Shown here: positions 12,058 to 58,276 of the stretch, piece by piece
How the letters are laid out: the number at the start of each line of letters is the position of its first letter
Position numbering within the stretch: the first letter of the stretch is position 1
The notes under the pieces: model-generated
Told to the model about the DNA's origin: nothing
Seen by the model: the letters and a program-made list of their open reading frames with translations, nothing else
Databases searched by the model: none
NCBI GenBank assembly: GCA_034096865.1
Contig: JAWQFJ010002824.1
Coordinates: 65,001-129,000 of the forward strand
Origin: Theodoxus fluviatilis
Taxonomy: Eukaryota > Mollusca > Gastropoda > Cycloneritida > Neritidae
Reading direction: 5' to 3'
DNA: 64,000 nucleotides
Position numbers and translations under genes: made by a program

Positions 12058-13022
12058 CAGGGTTCGTACAGGTTTTTAGATACAAAATTCCATGACTTTT
12101 CCATGACTTTCCATGACCTTCAACAACATTTTCCATGACCTAGCGTACTGTGATACATGACAATTTTAAAGAGACCAAACTCACGCACAATACACCAGTT
12201 GTAAAAAAAAAATCTCATTCTTTTTATTATTTTTACAGCAGATTGATTCAAAAACTGACAAATGCAAGTTAACAAACAAATCATGAATGGACATTACTTT
12301 CATCTTTTTCAAATCTTTCTTAATTGTAAAAATCCATTAATTTGAAATAGAAAGTTAGCAATCTAGTGAGCATGTTTTTTTTGGTAACACTTCAGTTCTT
12401 AGTGTGAAGGAGCACGACAGTGTGTTCACATTCACAATCAGTATCAGGGATGAAGAGTGGGTAACCAAAAAAAGCCTGAACTTTTTTTTGGGTATGCAAT
12501 ATTGAAGTGGCGAAGCACAGGACTAGGAGGCAGGACTATCACTTACTTGTTTCACCGACAACTTTAATGGACTTGCTGGAGAAGTACAGGAACTGGCAAT
12601 TTTAGTGGAAAGCCTGCAGCACTAGGCATGAAGCCATGGATTCTCTTCTAACTTGTTGTTTTGTTTTTGTTTTTGTTTGTGTTTTTTCTTTTTTTTTTGG
12701 GGGGGGGGGGAGAAAGGAAATTGCTAATGTCAACAGCTTTTCTCTTCTCAGCTCTTGCATTATGAGCCTGATTAGTGGACTGGGAACATCTAGCTTCAGG
12801 TCGCTTTGGAAGGCATGCAACAAAATGGTTGGGATGCCAGTTTTTTCTTCGGATCCCCATTTTGGTCCACATAATGGCTGGGTTGGCTCCTGCAGGGTTT
12901 GACTCAAGCACTCTTGGGTTGATCACTCTGTGTAGATCTTGCCTTTGGGGGCCTTCATGTCCATACTCGGAAAGCCAGTCTCCTTAAAAAAACAACCTGA
13001 ACCCTCTAAAAAGTCCGGATCA

Positions 13023-13200
13023 GTTCAGTTCAGTCTCTTAACCCTGACATGGGTTGTTGAGGCACCACTGATGACTTTCGGACAATCTTCCTCCATCGAT
13101 CTCTATCCTCTGTGGCTCGCTGTGAGTAGCAAAGGTCAAGCCTGTCCACTCTTTGATGTTGTCTTCCCACCTCTTTCTCTGCCTGCCTCTCCTATATAAA
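13023..13200 (-). mobile_element. LINE (non-LTR retrotransposon) 3' fragment
   Basis: The minus strand encodes RGRQRKRWEDNIKEWTGL, the well-known tail downstream of the reverse transcriptase in many animal LINEs, ending with a CQG stop. The nucleotide 3' end (CATGTCAGGGTTAAGAGACT) runs into a short TGAAC tandem tail. It is truncated on the 5' side. Confidence 0.75.
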
Positions 13201-13373
13201 AAGTCCGGATAACTGACCCCCAAAACCTGAAAATTTTATCTCTGCCACTGCCTTTTGAGGCAGAGTGCAACAGTGCAGTGAGCTGACTTCACAGTTCCAG
13301 TCATTTTGCCATCCACATGCAGCCAGTTTATTTACATTGGGACTGAAAGCCAAGAATTGGCAAGTTCACAACA

Positions 13374-13430
13374 TTTCAGTTCAGTTCAGTCTCTTAACCC
13401 TGACATGGGTTGTTGAGGCACCACTGATGC
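13374..13430 (-). mobile_element. Second LINE 3' tail of the same family
   Basis: The final 50 bases of the LINE at 13023 are repeated here, including the TGAAC tail. It is a very short 5'-truncated copy. Confidence 0.65.
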
Positions 13431-14594
13431 GCTAGACAAAAAGTAGATTCATCGTACATTAACATCGAATATAGCGTTGGAAGGTTGAAATCTCGTAGAA
13501 TCCGAGGGTGTCTGTACGAAATTGATCGGAAAAGTGGGAGTGAGCAAATTTTAACAAAATGTCCGATGACGTTCGAACTTTCATCCATAACTCGTCGTTC
13601 GATTTTCACCAGAAGTTCAAACATACACCGAACGAAAGAGCAATCTTTCCTCTAATGAGTAGTAAAGTTTCAACTTGATCAAATGAGAAACTTCGACGGA
13701 CGAGTGTTTAGAAGAGACCAACCCGAGTCGCGAAATGCAAACTCTGTCGAGCCACCGCGAGTCGGTAGTGGCGGAGGGTGTTTTTTTTACGTAATCGGCT
13801 TGTATGTTCTCAGCGGAAATAAGACGGATTAACACAAAACTACACGACACATGTTCTTGAAACCTTCTGCTTCATAAACAACTTTTATTCTTGTTTTTAT
13901 TCACAATATTTTGTGGATTGTCCACAATTAGCCATGAAAGTGAAGTGGTATTGCCGAGTGCATTTTGGCTAGTACTGAAGTAGCGCAAAGATTTGATACA
14001 AATTACCACGGAATCCTACCACTAGTTTAAAAAAATTAGACAACTCCAAAAGACTTTCATCTTTCACGTTACATTGGTATTTTGTGTTATTGATATGTGC
14101 GAATCCTAGAAAAAGTGGATTCTATCGAACCGACGGCCACTTCCGGTCTGATGAAATTTCTTCGAACATCGCGTGCGGCATCTATTTAGCACTCGCTGAA
14201 GGTCCCGAGTTCTACAATACTTTTTCCAATATGTGCAAAATATTGCAATAAATATCTTCCTAAATGATTGTGGTAGCATAAACTGAAACAAAAACCCCAA
14301 TAAACTAACCGATTTCAGCTGATTTGTCCGTCAAAATCGCATCTGCGCCGTCAGGCGTCATGCTCTTACTCGCCATTGTGTGATTTTTGACGGTCATGCT
14401 ATTTACCGAAATGGCGCTAATGTCTTCGAAATGGCTTAGAAATGAGCATATATATATCGTTATCCCCTTCTTGAATATGATATATTTAAGCTATTCTAAT
14501 TAAACCAGAACTATATTTGACCAAATTACGTTAGAAACAGCAACATTTTGAAACAGACATGCGGTCGCCATTTCGATCCAGCGCCAAATGGTAA

Positions 14595-15276
14595 ATTGCA
14601 AAATCGGACATGGATATCCAGCTGTTTCTTCTGAAGTTCAGCATTCAGGGACTCATCAAAGAGCAGCACCAAAGAATCAGAAGACCGGGCCTTTGCCTTG
14701 AGCATGTCTAAGAAATGTGGCCCCAGACCAAAAGTTATCAAGTACCGGGCTTTGCTTTCACTCAAGGCAAACTTGGAGGCGATGACACTGTCGGGAAACA
14801 TGCGACGGAACAGCTCGTTCATTCCTTTGGTACTGGAGAATGAGAAGTGGGAGATGACCATTTTCAAAGTCCACAAAATTTCTGCTTTCAGTGTGTCCTC
14901 TGTTGTCAAGAAAGTGTCAATCCCAGTAGATCTACTGCCACTGCCAGTGGGTGCAGGCCTAGTTTCGACCGGCGTAGCAGCGCCAGCTGGAACCACCACC
15001 TTTGAAGCACTCTCTGTCTCAGCATTTTTTGCAGTTTGAACAAAATCTGATATTCGTGTTTGACGTTTGCTCTTTTCTTCTTGGTGTTTTTTAGCACGCG
15101 CCTGGTGCGCGACACCTTTCATGTGGCTTTTCAACGCTGCCGCTTCCATGTTGGATACAGCAGTCTTTTTCACAAAATCGGCACTTTGCCATCCCATCCA
15201 CTTTCGCTCGCATGACCCACTCACGGTATTCAGGGTCTCCTGTCCAAGAGTCTTGAAAGCGACACTTTCCAGGCAT
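14595..15276 (-). pseudogene. hAT-family transposase, N-terminal remnant
   Basis: Reading starts at the ATG at 15276 (MPGKCRFQDSWTGD, then PEYREWVM) and runs into a C2HC/BED-like finger (CRFCEKD). The frame then breaks near 15170 and continues in another frame as AALKSHMKGVAHQ (the finger's His pair), a linker with TRISDFV, and the motif block EILWTLKMVISHFSF through LLFDESLN and KKQLDIHVRFC. After about 14600 the homology stops, so the catalytic part is absent. One frameshift and loss of the C-terminal two-thirds make it non-functional. Confidence 0.7.
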
Positions 15277-15819
15277 GATGATAATCTGATTCTCAAAGAA
15301 ACACTGCACCACAAACAATACAAGCTCTTTTCACTCTGTCCTCGCTTGAACCAACTGACCGGACCGGCGTGGAAATGAAACGAGGTCACCTAGCCAAAGA
15401 ACCAATCAGGAAGCAGAAGGCACACGAGCCTTCAGAATTAACCAATGGGATGCAAGGGCACGTTTTCCTGACGTGCTCAGCGTTTAAAATTAGATTGAGA
15501 GTATCGCGCGAAGCACAGCCTAGAAACGTATTTTTTCTCTTTTTTTTTCCTTTCTTAAATTCCATGACTTTCCATGACCTAAGTTGAAATTCCATGACTT
15601 TCCAGGCCTGGAAAATGAAAAATCAAATTCCATGACTTTCCAGGTTTTCCATGACCTGTACGAACCCTGATATATAGAATTGAAGAAAGAATTGCTTCCA
15701 GAAACGGAATATTAGAAAAATATCAGAGCAAGTGGTCCCCAGTTTTACCAATATAAATAAATACAATATATATGATAATAACAAGATGAGGCCCTTCACC
15801 CAATGCCTCCTGCCCCTCC

Positions 15820-15836
15820 CCCCCCCCCCCCCCCCC
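15820..15836. repeat. Poly-C tract
   Basis: A C run with one leading T break, just outside the hAT-like element. Confidence 0.9.
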
Positions 15837-16112
15837 TTCTCTTATCATTCTCCATGATGTCTACAGCATTTAATTTTATTTACAATTCTTCAGGTTCTCT
15901 CTCAAATTTTTTTAATTTTTTTTGCTGTTTGTGTGCAAGGATTTATTTTGTCAGCTGTATGTGTATACTTCCCTTTCAGAATAATGATTTTTTTTTTGCA
16001 TGTGAACGCACACACACACACACACATGTGCATATATGCATATACACAAAACATGGCCATACATACAACACACATAAGAAGTAGGATAATCGGCTCTGGT
16101 CTATCTAGCCTG

Positions 16113-16241
<129 letters not shown>

Positions 16242-16399
16242 TATAGACAAAGATGTAATTCAAGAACTTACTGTGTTCATTACTCCCATTTTGATCTCTT
16301 CTAAACAACAGAACAGCTACACGCTCACAACACACAAGAGGTGTGGCACAAGTCCAGCGACGCCAAGACCAACCTCACACACTAAGTCACTCCAACATT

Positions 16400-16785
16400 C
16401 ACCAGGGTTCCTGCACACATCCAATTAACGAATTTCAAATCTTTTCCACGACTTTTGAAATTATAAAGACATTTTTTTGCACAAATCTCAGAATATGTAC
16501 AATCGTTTCACTCTATGAGAGGAGTCTAGCTTCATTCTGTCACAGCAATGGACAGCTTGGCATCTCCGGCCCAACGGAGCTGCGCCCAGCCAAGAAAAGT
16601 AACTCCACAAGCCATGTGACAGGAAGTGATCACTCGCACAACGAAAAGCACACACACACACACAAAATTTAATCAACGCAGAAATTTCTACACTTTTCCA
16701 TGATTTTTCAGTTTTAGACAAAATTTCAAGACTTTTCAAGGCCATTGAAAAACAGCCAATTTACAAACTTTTCCAGGTTATTAAG
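16400..16785. mobile_element. Degenerate hAT-like end, related to the 12058 element
   Basis: The left side begins CAGGGTTCCTGCACAC and has TTTCCACGACTTTTG. The right side has CTTTTCCATGATTTTTC and CTTTTCCAGG. The words match the subterminal pattern of the 12058-15669 element, but no clean right-hand inverted repeat remains. Confidence 0.5.
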
Positions 16786-16995
16786 GGGAGAAGCTACAGG
16801 TTAATATGGTGATAAATAAAGACAAATCCTACAGATTCCAAAATGTTTGCTGAAGCAAGGTTTGAAAAGAAGAATAAAAAACAACTTTCAGAATTGAAAA
16901 TAAAAAGGAGAAGAGAGGTCACTTTGTTGAGTAAAAAAAGCATTACAACTGCACAAAATTAGGAAAAGATGAATGACCATGGGAACCTGACTCAC

Positions 16996-51308
<34,313 letters not shown>

Positions 51309-51586
51309 TTTGACCAAATGAACGATTCAGGAATCTTCGAATGTGTCGCGGTCTTCAGAGTGTTACAGTGCCGGTTTTTGGCGGGGTCATGCTGTTTCTA
51401 ATAATAACGGAACGAACATCACAAACCATTGTGCTGGTTTAAAACAAAAAACATGTAATCCAATCTGTTTTTGATGATAAAACACTCGAAAATTTTAATT
51501 AAATAGTTATAATTTTAAAATAAAATTCATTATTGCAAATGTACGAGATTCAGAAGGGAAGTAACTCCCCACAGCTTTGTGTAAAC
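51309..51586. promoter_or_regulatory. Candidate bidirectional promoter between ISWI and OCIAD1
   Basis: Only 278 bases separate the two divergent start codons, so both 5' UTRs and both core promoters must lie here or in adjacent first exons. No clear TATA box or strong CpG island is visible. The region is AT-rich on the OCIAD1 side (51420-51540). Confidence 0.6.
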
Positions 51587-51667
51587 ATGGCGTCCAGCCC
51601 ACCGACTCAAGGGCAAGAGCTTTATGACGACGCACGGCAGGACCTAAATCCTCACCTTGGCCCCAAG
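51587..51667 (+). CDS. OCIAD1: OCIAD1-like exon 1
   Basis: ATG in context AAACATGG (A at -3, G at +4). 27 codons, MASSPPTQGQELYDDARQDL then NPHLGPK, before GTAGGG. Confidence 0.9.
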
Positions 51668-52149
51668 GTAGGGCAGTCTTCTCTGTTATAACCATATGGA
51701 TGGTGTCGCTTCCTCTCTGCATTTCGAGCGTGCTCCTTCACTCGCATAGATGAAAGGCTTGGGACACCTCGTTGCGCAAGGTGTTTACAGTGACATTACA
51801 CCTGACATAATAACTCGTCCCTGAAATGTTCCACATCGATTTTGCTTGCCACTCCAGCACAGTTTGCACTCCCTAAATATACATTCTGGGAAGGCCTGTA
51901 TGAGACAGGACCTCAGTGGTGGACACTGTCTCTCCAGGGTATATCCAGGATGTGTCGGACTCAGATTGAAGGCGTTGAGTCATTTCACCTGTCTGTCACT
52001 GCGACTGTCAGTGTCATGTTAGAACTTAGACTTAGAGCAAGATTTTCATTTTGGTAATCAGGAGCAACAGCAAAGCGGCCATGTAAAACTACAAGTAGAA
52101 CATACACCACATGATGAAATGATATGAATTATGGACACTTTAATCACAA

Positions 52150-52239
<90 letters not shown>

Positions 52240-52701
52240 GCCCCCCTCCCTCTCCTGCCCCCTCCCCCCTTCTCCTGTCAGCATCATTATTGTCATTAGC
52301 ATCTCATTATAGTTGTCATCATCATAATAATCTATTCTTCTTGTTCCATCTTTCCTTATTTGATTCATAGAGACCTACAGGAAAATAACAGATCCATGAT
52401 TATCCTGGCCATCACAAGCAATACTAAATAAAAGTTGACTGTTAATCCTGTCAAATTTTGTACAAGTACACTAAGTCTTGCCCACCTTTCATTATAAATA
52501 TTGATTTCCTGCTCTAATAAGATGATTACTTACCAAGTTGTGACCTTTGATCTTTGCAGAGGCCAGCACTGAGTCAAGAGGAAGTAGCCATTTTGAGGGA
52601 GTGCAACCGTGAGAGCTTCTGGTACCGATGTAAGAACAGGTTCATTACAGTGCATTTGTTTCAGATGTGACTGCCACGATGAAATTTGAAGTAGTGCAGT
52701 T

Positions 52702-52742
<41 letters not shown>

Positions 52743-55700
52743 CGCACACACGCATGGGTGTACATGTGTGTGTGCAAGTGAGCAAATGAGGGAGAGAACT
52801 TTGAACTTGGACATTTTACTTGTCAAGGCCTTAGACCCCTAGACAAAGGAAGGCTACTGACAAGCAAGAAATCAGTCGGAAAGTCTTAATAATATCACTC
52901 AAGCAACCACTTTTACCGCTTGTGCAAACAGGCTGCAAGAGTAAAACCCAAATACCCCGAACCTCAAACAACAACAACAACCCCCCCCCCCCAGATTGCA
53001 GTTGATGCTCATCAAAATCATTTCAATGATAGAGTACCACACATGATAACAATAATGCAATGGAGAATGGGAAAGTGGGATGAATTTGCACGGCTTTTTG
53101 TCCTTAAAGCTCTTTTGAGCTGTGCAAGTCAGAAATGTTTTGTGCTGCATAGATTTGATTTTTATTTGTTCTGCAGGTGTTCCATTTTCCATCGCTTTCG
53201 TGGGTGGAGCATCTTACCTCACCCATGCTGGTAAGTAAAGCGAGTCTGCAAGGAAGACTTTCTTGCCCAGTGGATGATTTAACTCTCGCATACAAATTAC
53301 ATTTTCAAAAGTTGTGTTTATATTTTAACAGAAATTATGACTGAAATATTGCGCATAAGGATTACCATGCCTAGTCAACTGTGAGCTGCTTTTAAAAAAT
53401 TCTATCAAGCTCCAGAAACTCACAAGTACAGATTGTTTCTGAAATATTTGCATTGACACAGGAAATCCTATTAGTAATTTATACTGGATTACAGGATATT
53501 TTGTCAGATGTGGTATTTTAGCCATGTCCAATATGCAGATATTTCAGCGCTTTACCATCACATGCAGTGTTGCTACCAATGTTCAACATTTTTTTTCCAT
53601 TTCAGGAATCTTGAAGGCTAATACTCGATATGGCTTGCTCTTCAAAAACATGGGTAAATATCTAGGGAAGGTGAGAATGCATGTTGCTGTAACTCCGCTA
53701 CAGATTCCTGTTTGAGTAGAGATATTCATTGTGAGCCGAGAAAGGACAGTTAATTTTCATTTTCATCTTGAAAAGACATTGTAAGAGGTTGACTAATTGT
53801 GGCTGCAAGTATGATCACCATCTTCATTGTCATCATCATCATTGTTGTTTTCATTGTTGTTATCATCATCATCAACATCATCATCACCATCACCTTCGAT
53901 GCAATTGTTGTCATTGTGACTACTGTTCATCATAAGGTGCTTGCCTGCTGGGCTACATCGTGGGGAAGGTGTCCTACCAGGGCCAGTGTCGACAGAAGAT
54001 TCTAGAGAGAGCCCCCAACAGCGCACTGGCCCGCACCATGCGGGGAGACAAAACCACACCTGAATCGTAGGTAAACCTTCCTCTGGGTCAGTAGTGAGAC
54101 CTTCTCTTTTAGGCCTGGGTGTGCTTTTGAAATGTAATGCCATGCGTGTAAACAGTAGTGTGAGTTTTCAAAGAGCAGTTTTTACTGAATATTTGATTGT
54201 TGAATAATTTCAAGCCCTTATTTTCCTTTGGAAAAGTTATGACTTCAACATACCGAGCATGGTAAAATATTTGTAGATTGAATGTAGTACATGCAAAATT
54301 TTTCTTTCATGGCATGATTATCAGCGCAATGCTGCCATGACTGTTAAGTAGTTGTCTATCTAGGGCAAATGCAGTTTTCATTTTCATGATTTCAATGTGT
54401 ATATTTAGTGGTTCTTTGATTGAAAAAGAAAGAAAGAAAGATGAATTCCTTTCAATTTTTTTAGAAGCAGTGTCAGCTCTCATTTCTATAAAAGATTATG
54501 GCGCTGCGCCATGCTGCCTCTCAGCATGCACTGAAAGCAATGAGTGATGAGTTCCAAGTTTGGGGGTGTTTTGATACAATAGTTGGATATTTTCACAAAT
54601 ACAATGACATACTTGAAAATACCAACTCCTGCAATATAAGTGGTATATTAACAATTACCGAACAATGAACACAAAAATGCCTCCATGCTACTTTCCACTT
54701 AGAATGTACTACATCCCACTCTGAATGTGGCAATGTTGCACTAGTAATGTACTACATCACAAAATCCAAGAGCTCGGTGGCATAGTGGTTAGAGTGTTCG
54801 ACCTGCAGTCGCTTGTGGCTGACGGGTGCGGGAAGCTGCACAGATCTTAGAGTTGCATCCTTGGGCAGGGTGCTTAACTCATTGCTTACGCAGGGATAGC
54901 ATTAGGAATTTTACCTCTGTACGCAGTGTTTTTTTTAAGTTTTCAAAAAATCACACAAAATCCAAATTTTGAATAACTGTTTAGTGGTTGGTACCACAAG
55001 AAAGAAAATCATTTGCACTTTCTAGCTGAAGTGCTGGATAGTTACAATATGCAGTAAGAAAATTGGGGAAAATTATTTTTAAACACCAGGTACATGCAAT
55101 TTTGATTTTCTTTTTTTTACACCTAATGTATTGTACTAATAGTCAAGAGATAGATTTTGCACAACAGTTCTGACATCAGTATTTCCACATCAAACTATAT
55201 TGATGAATGATTGACTACAGGATAAAAAAATGCTTGAAAATGATTTTTTTTTGCAAGTCAGAGAGGTGAATATACACTTACTCACTGCAATCTGTCTCTG
55301 TCTGAATAGAAGAAAATCTCAGAATGGCCTTCTGAGAGAAAGAAGGCGCCCTACTTGGCATAGTCATCTTTTGTGTGGTACAGTTCATTGGAGGAGTAGA
55401 GAAGGTTTTCGGCATCCTCTGCATCCGAATCGATGTCTGTGTCTGCTGTAAACACCGATTCTATCTCTTCCTCTCTCTCTGACGGCGACGGCGTCTTCGC
55501 TGTCACTTAGTGTCAGTCACGAAGTGACATCCGAAGTTGATTCGTTTCGTCTTCGCTGCAGCCACCGCTTCATTCTCGTTGACTGGGACTATTTCCGCAT
55601 CAGAACCATAAAGATCTTCTTTAGAAGTCCAATATCCACCTAGATCTTCAGTATCAGACCCTTCTTCCATCCACACTTCTAATACTTCGTCATTTTCATC

Positions 55701-58041
55701 ACCACTCAATCTCCGACAACGCAACGCCATGTCGAAGCGCGGAAACACGACGGTGGGTGAGCGTAAATACTGCTAAATGAAGCTCTCTCACGGGGACTAT
55801 ACTAAAGAAAAGGTAACTCCAGCGAACACAGATTGGTTACCGAATAAAGTGCTGTACGATTTACTTCCCTTGAAACAGCCACGGAGACAGGAAAAATTCA
55901 TTACGGCGACCGCAACACGTAGTTGAGCTGCGTAGCCAACGGGTGTTGGCGTCACCGCAACCACGTGGTTGAGCTGCGTAAGCAATGGGTTAACCCACAT
56001 TGCCTCTCCTGCCGAGGAGTAAAATCCGGGCACTGGGCACTGCATAGTGGCGACCGGGGGTGAAATTCCCCCAATATAATTTCCTTAATGAGGACATAAT
56101 AAAGTTTGTTAGTAATCCATCACAAAAAGCCACTTGTGCATTCATCCATCAACACAGGGGAAGTCCAACGCCTGGCAGTTAACTCATAGTAGAATGTGCA
56201 CTCTTCAACTGTGCATTGTTATAATTGTATTCATTTCCTTCTAAAACATCCAGTTTTACCTCATGAAGCTGTTAGCCACCACTGAATGTGCTTCCTTCTA
56301 CTGCTTGTTGTATTTCTTTCTGCAGAAACATCCAGTTTTACCCTGAGATAGAGCGAGATGCCCCTGTGAAGAAGGCCACGTTCAGGGACACAGATGTGGG
56401 AGAAGCTCACCCTACGTATAAAGATCTGGATGACACTCAGAGGCCTTCTCTAGACAGAGAAAGTAAGTCATATTGGTGGCCTGAGTAAGGATGATTTTTG
56501 ATATGAAGATTATTCTGATATGATTAGGCGAACTGTTACGAATGGTTATGTAAAAGTAGGTAAGGCGATGTACCTTTAACAACTATTCATGCTTGTAACA
56601 ACTAATTATTTGATATGAAATAAAATACAGGTTGTTCTTGTGAATCAGACTTTACATTTTACATTATTTTGTTGGGAATACAGCATTTCTGGAGATGCCA
56701 GCTAATGATATCTTGATGAGTGCTTTTTTTTTTCAGTTAACATACACCTTTTGGTACTATTTTTTCTATTCACATGCTTATTATCTCTTTTTGCATCCAT
56801 TCCAGTTCGTTTCTCCGACATAAAAACAGAGGAAGGACGGGGTTCTGATTCATCGTCCATGTCCTACGATGACCTTAGAAAGAAGCATCGTGCAGAATTT
56901 GATGCTAAGATGGCCACTTCCCCCCAGCACCCCATGCGACAGCCCCCCTTCCCCCCTCCGAGGGGAGGGCCTTACCAGGAGGCGGAGCCATCCATGTCAT
57001 CCCGGCCTCCAACGTCAGGCGCTTGTGAGTTACGTCCCTTGAAATTGGAATTACCTCCTTTTAACAAAACTTGCCCCTCATGAAGCAACCGCTTCCCTCC
57101 CTTTGGATTTTCCTGAGGCTTGTTCAGAAGTACTCAGCACTGCTTGAGCGCTTCATGCTGGCAATTGAGCGCTTCATGCCACTCCTGAACGCCCCAGACT
57201 TTGTGCAGCGCTTCACTTGTTAAAGGGGAGGTAAATCTTCTGCGCCCCATGTTGTGTTGATAGACGCGAAGAAAGTGTTTTCTTCCCCACAGACATCGTT
57301 TATGCACGTTTAAATGTATTCTGCATGAATAAAGTCCTCTACTGTGTCATCCTTACTTGCCATTACTCGCGCATACAGAGCGCTTGGGGCAAATAAAGTC
57401 CGTTCCAGTCCCAAAATGATGTTTCTGAGGGTTATTTTACACGTCGACGGCCAGTGCGGGATCGAAGACGCCATTTTGAAATGATGCAAAATCATCCTGC
57501 TGCACGTCGGATTGGTGATTCACAGCGCTGCTCAGCGCTGAGTGAAGCACGCCCCAAATTGGCCGTTCAGAAGTGAATCACATGCAGCGCTGAGTAAGCG
57601 CTTTGAAGCACTGCGCCTTCTGAACTCCCCTATTGTCATTCTCTCAGAAGTAGAACACAGTTACAAAAAAAGGTTGCTGTCATTGAAAGGAACGTCAACT
57701 TCACAGTGTTAACATTTTGTGGGAAAACCTTAATGTACAAAACAACACATTCTAAATAATTGCAAAACTAATTTCTTGTAAGAAAATGAATGAGAGAAAC
57801 CTTCATGAATGTATTTAAAATGTGTCTTTACCTAGAGGCCCCAAGGCAACAAGGAAACAACCAAAAATTGCTTTGAGTAACGGATGAAAACTAGGCAAAG
57901 TTGTATACAAAAAGTGTCCTCCCCATGGAAGGTTGTAAGAACTGATAAGATGGGTGGATTTGTAAGCAGTAGGATGCTAATTCTTCAAAATGACATATGC
58001 ATGTACAATATGACTATGATAGAATAACCTTCATCATCATC

Positions 58042-58126
<85 letters not shown>

Positions 58127-58154
58127 ACATCATCATCATCACCACCATCATCAC

Positions 58155-58192
<38 letters not shown>

Positions 58193-58206
58193 CCATCATC
58201 ACCATC

Positions 58207-58276
<70 letters not shown>

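Larger units (their letters stand above)
12058..15669 (-). mobile_element. hAT-like DNA transposon, decayed, with nested insertions
   Basis: Perfect terminal inverted repeats CAGGGTTCGTACAGGT / ACCTGTACGAACCCTG bound 3.6 kb. Inside each end are clustered subterminal words (TTCCATGACTTTCCATGACC). The only transposase-like sequence is a broken N-terminal part at 14595-15276. LINE fragments at 13023 and 13374 lie inside, so the element is a host for later insertions. The eight bases flanking each end (TCTGCTTT and ATATATAG) do not match, so no target duplication is visible. hAT assignment rests on the CAGGG end and the transposase fragment. Confidence 0.75.
54768..56050 (+). mobile_element. tRNA-like SINE, split by a piggyBac-type element
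   Basis: The left part starts GAGCTCGGTGGCATAGTGGT then TAGAGTGTTCGACC, with a good Pol III A box (TGGCATAGTGG). The tRNA-unrelated body has CCTTGGGCAGGGTGCTTAA and resumes after the insertion as CCCACATTGCCTCTCC to GCACTGGGCACTGC. Removing 54878-55993 restores a continuous SINE. Confidence 0.75.

Noticed and set aside
12058..12065. 8-bp hAT target duplication
   Set aside because: The flanks TCTGCTTT and ATATATAG do not match.
10370..12138. Four reading frames of more than 500 codons on both strands
   Set aside because: They are a by-product of a 33-bp tandem unit without stop codons. The frames have no start region, splice context or family.
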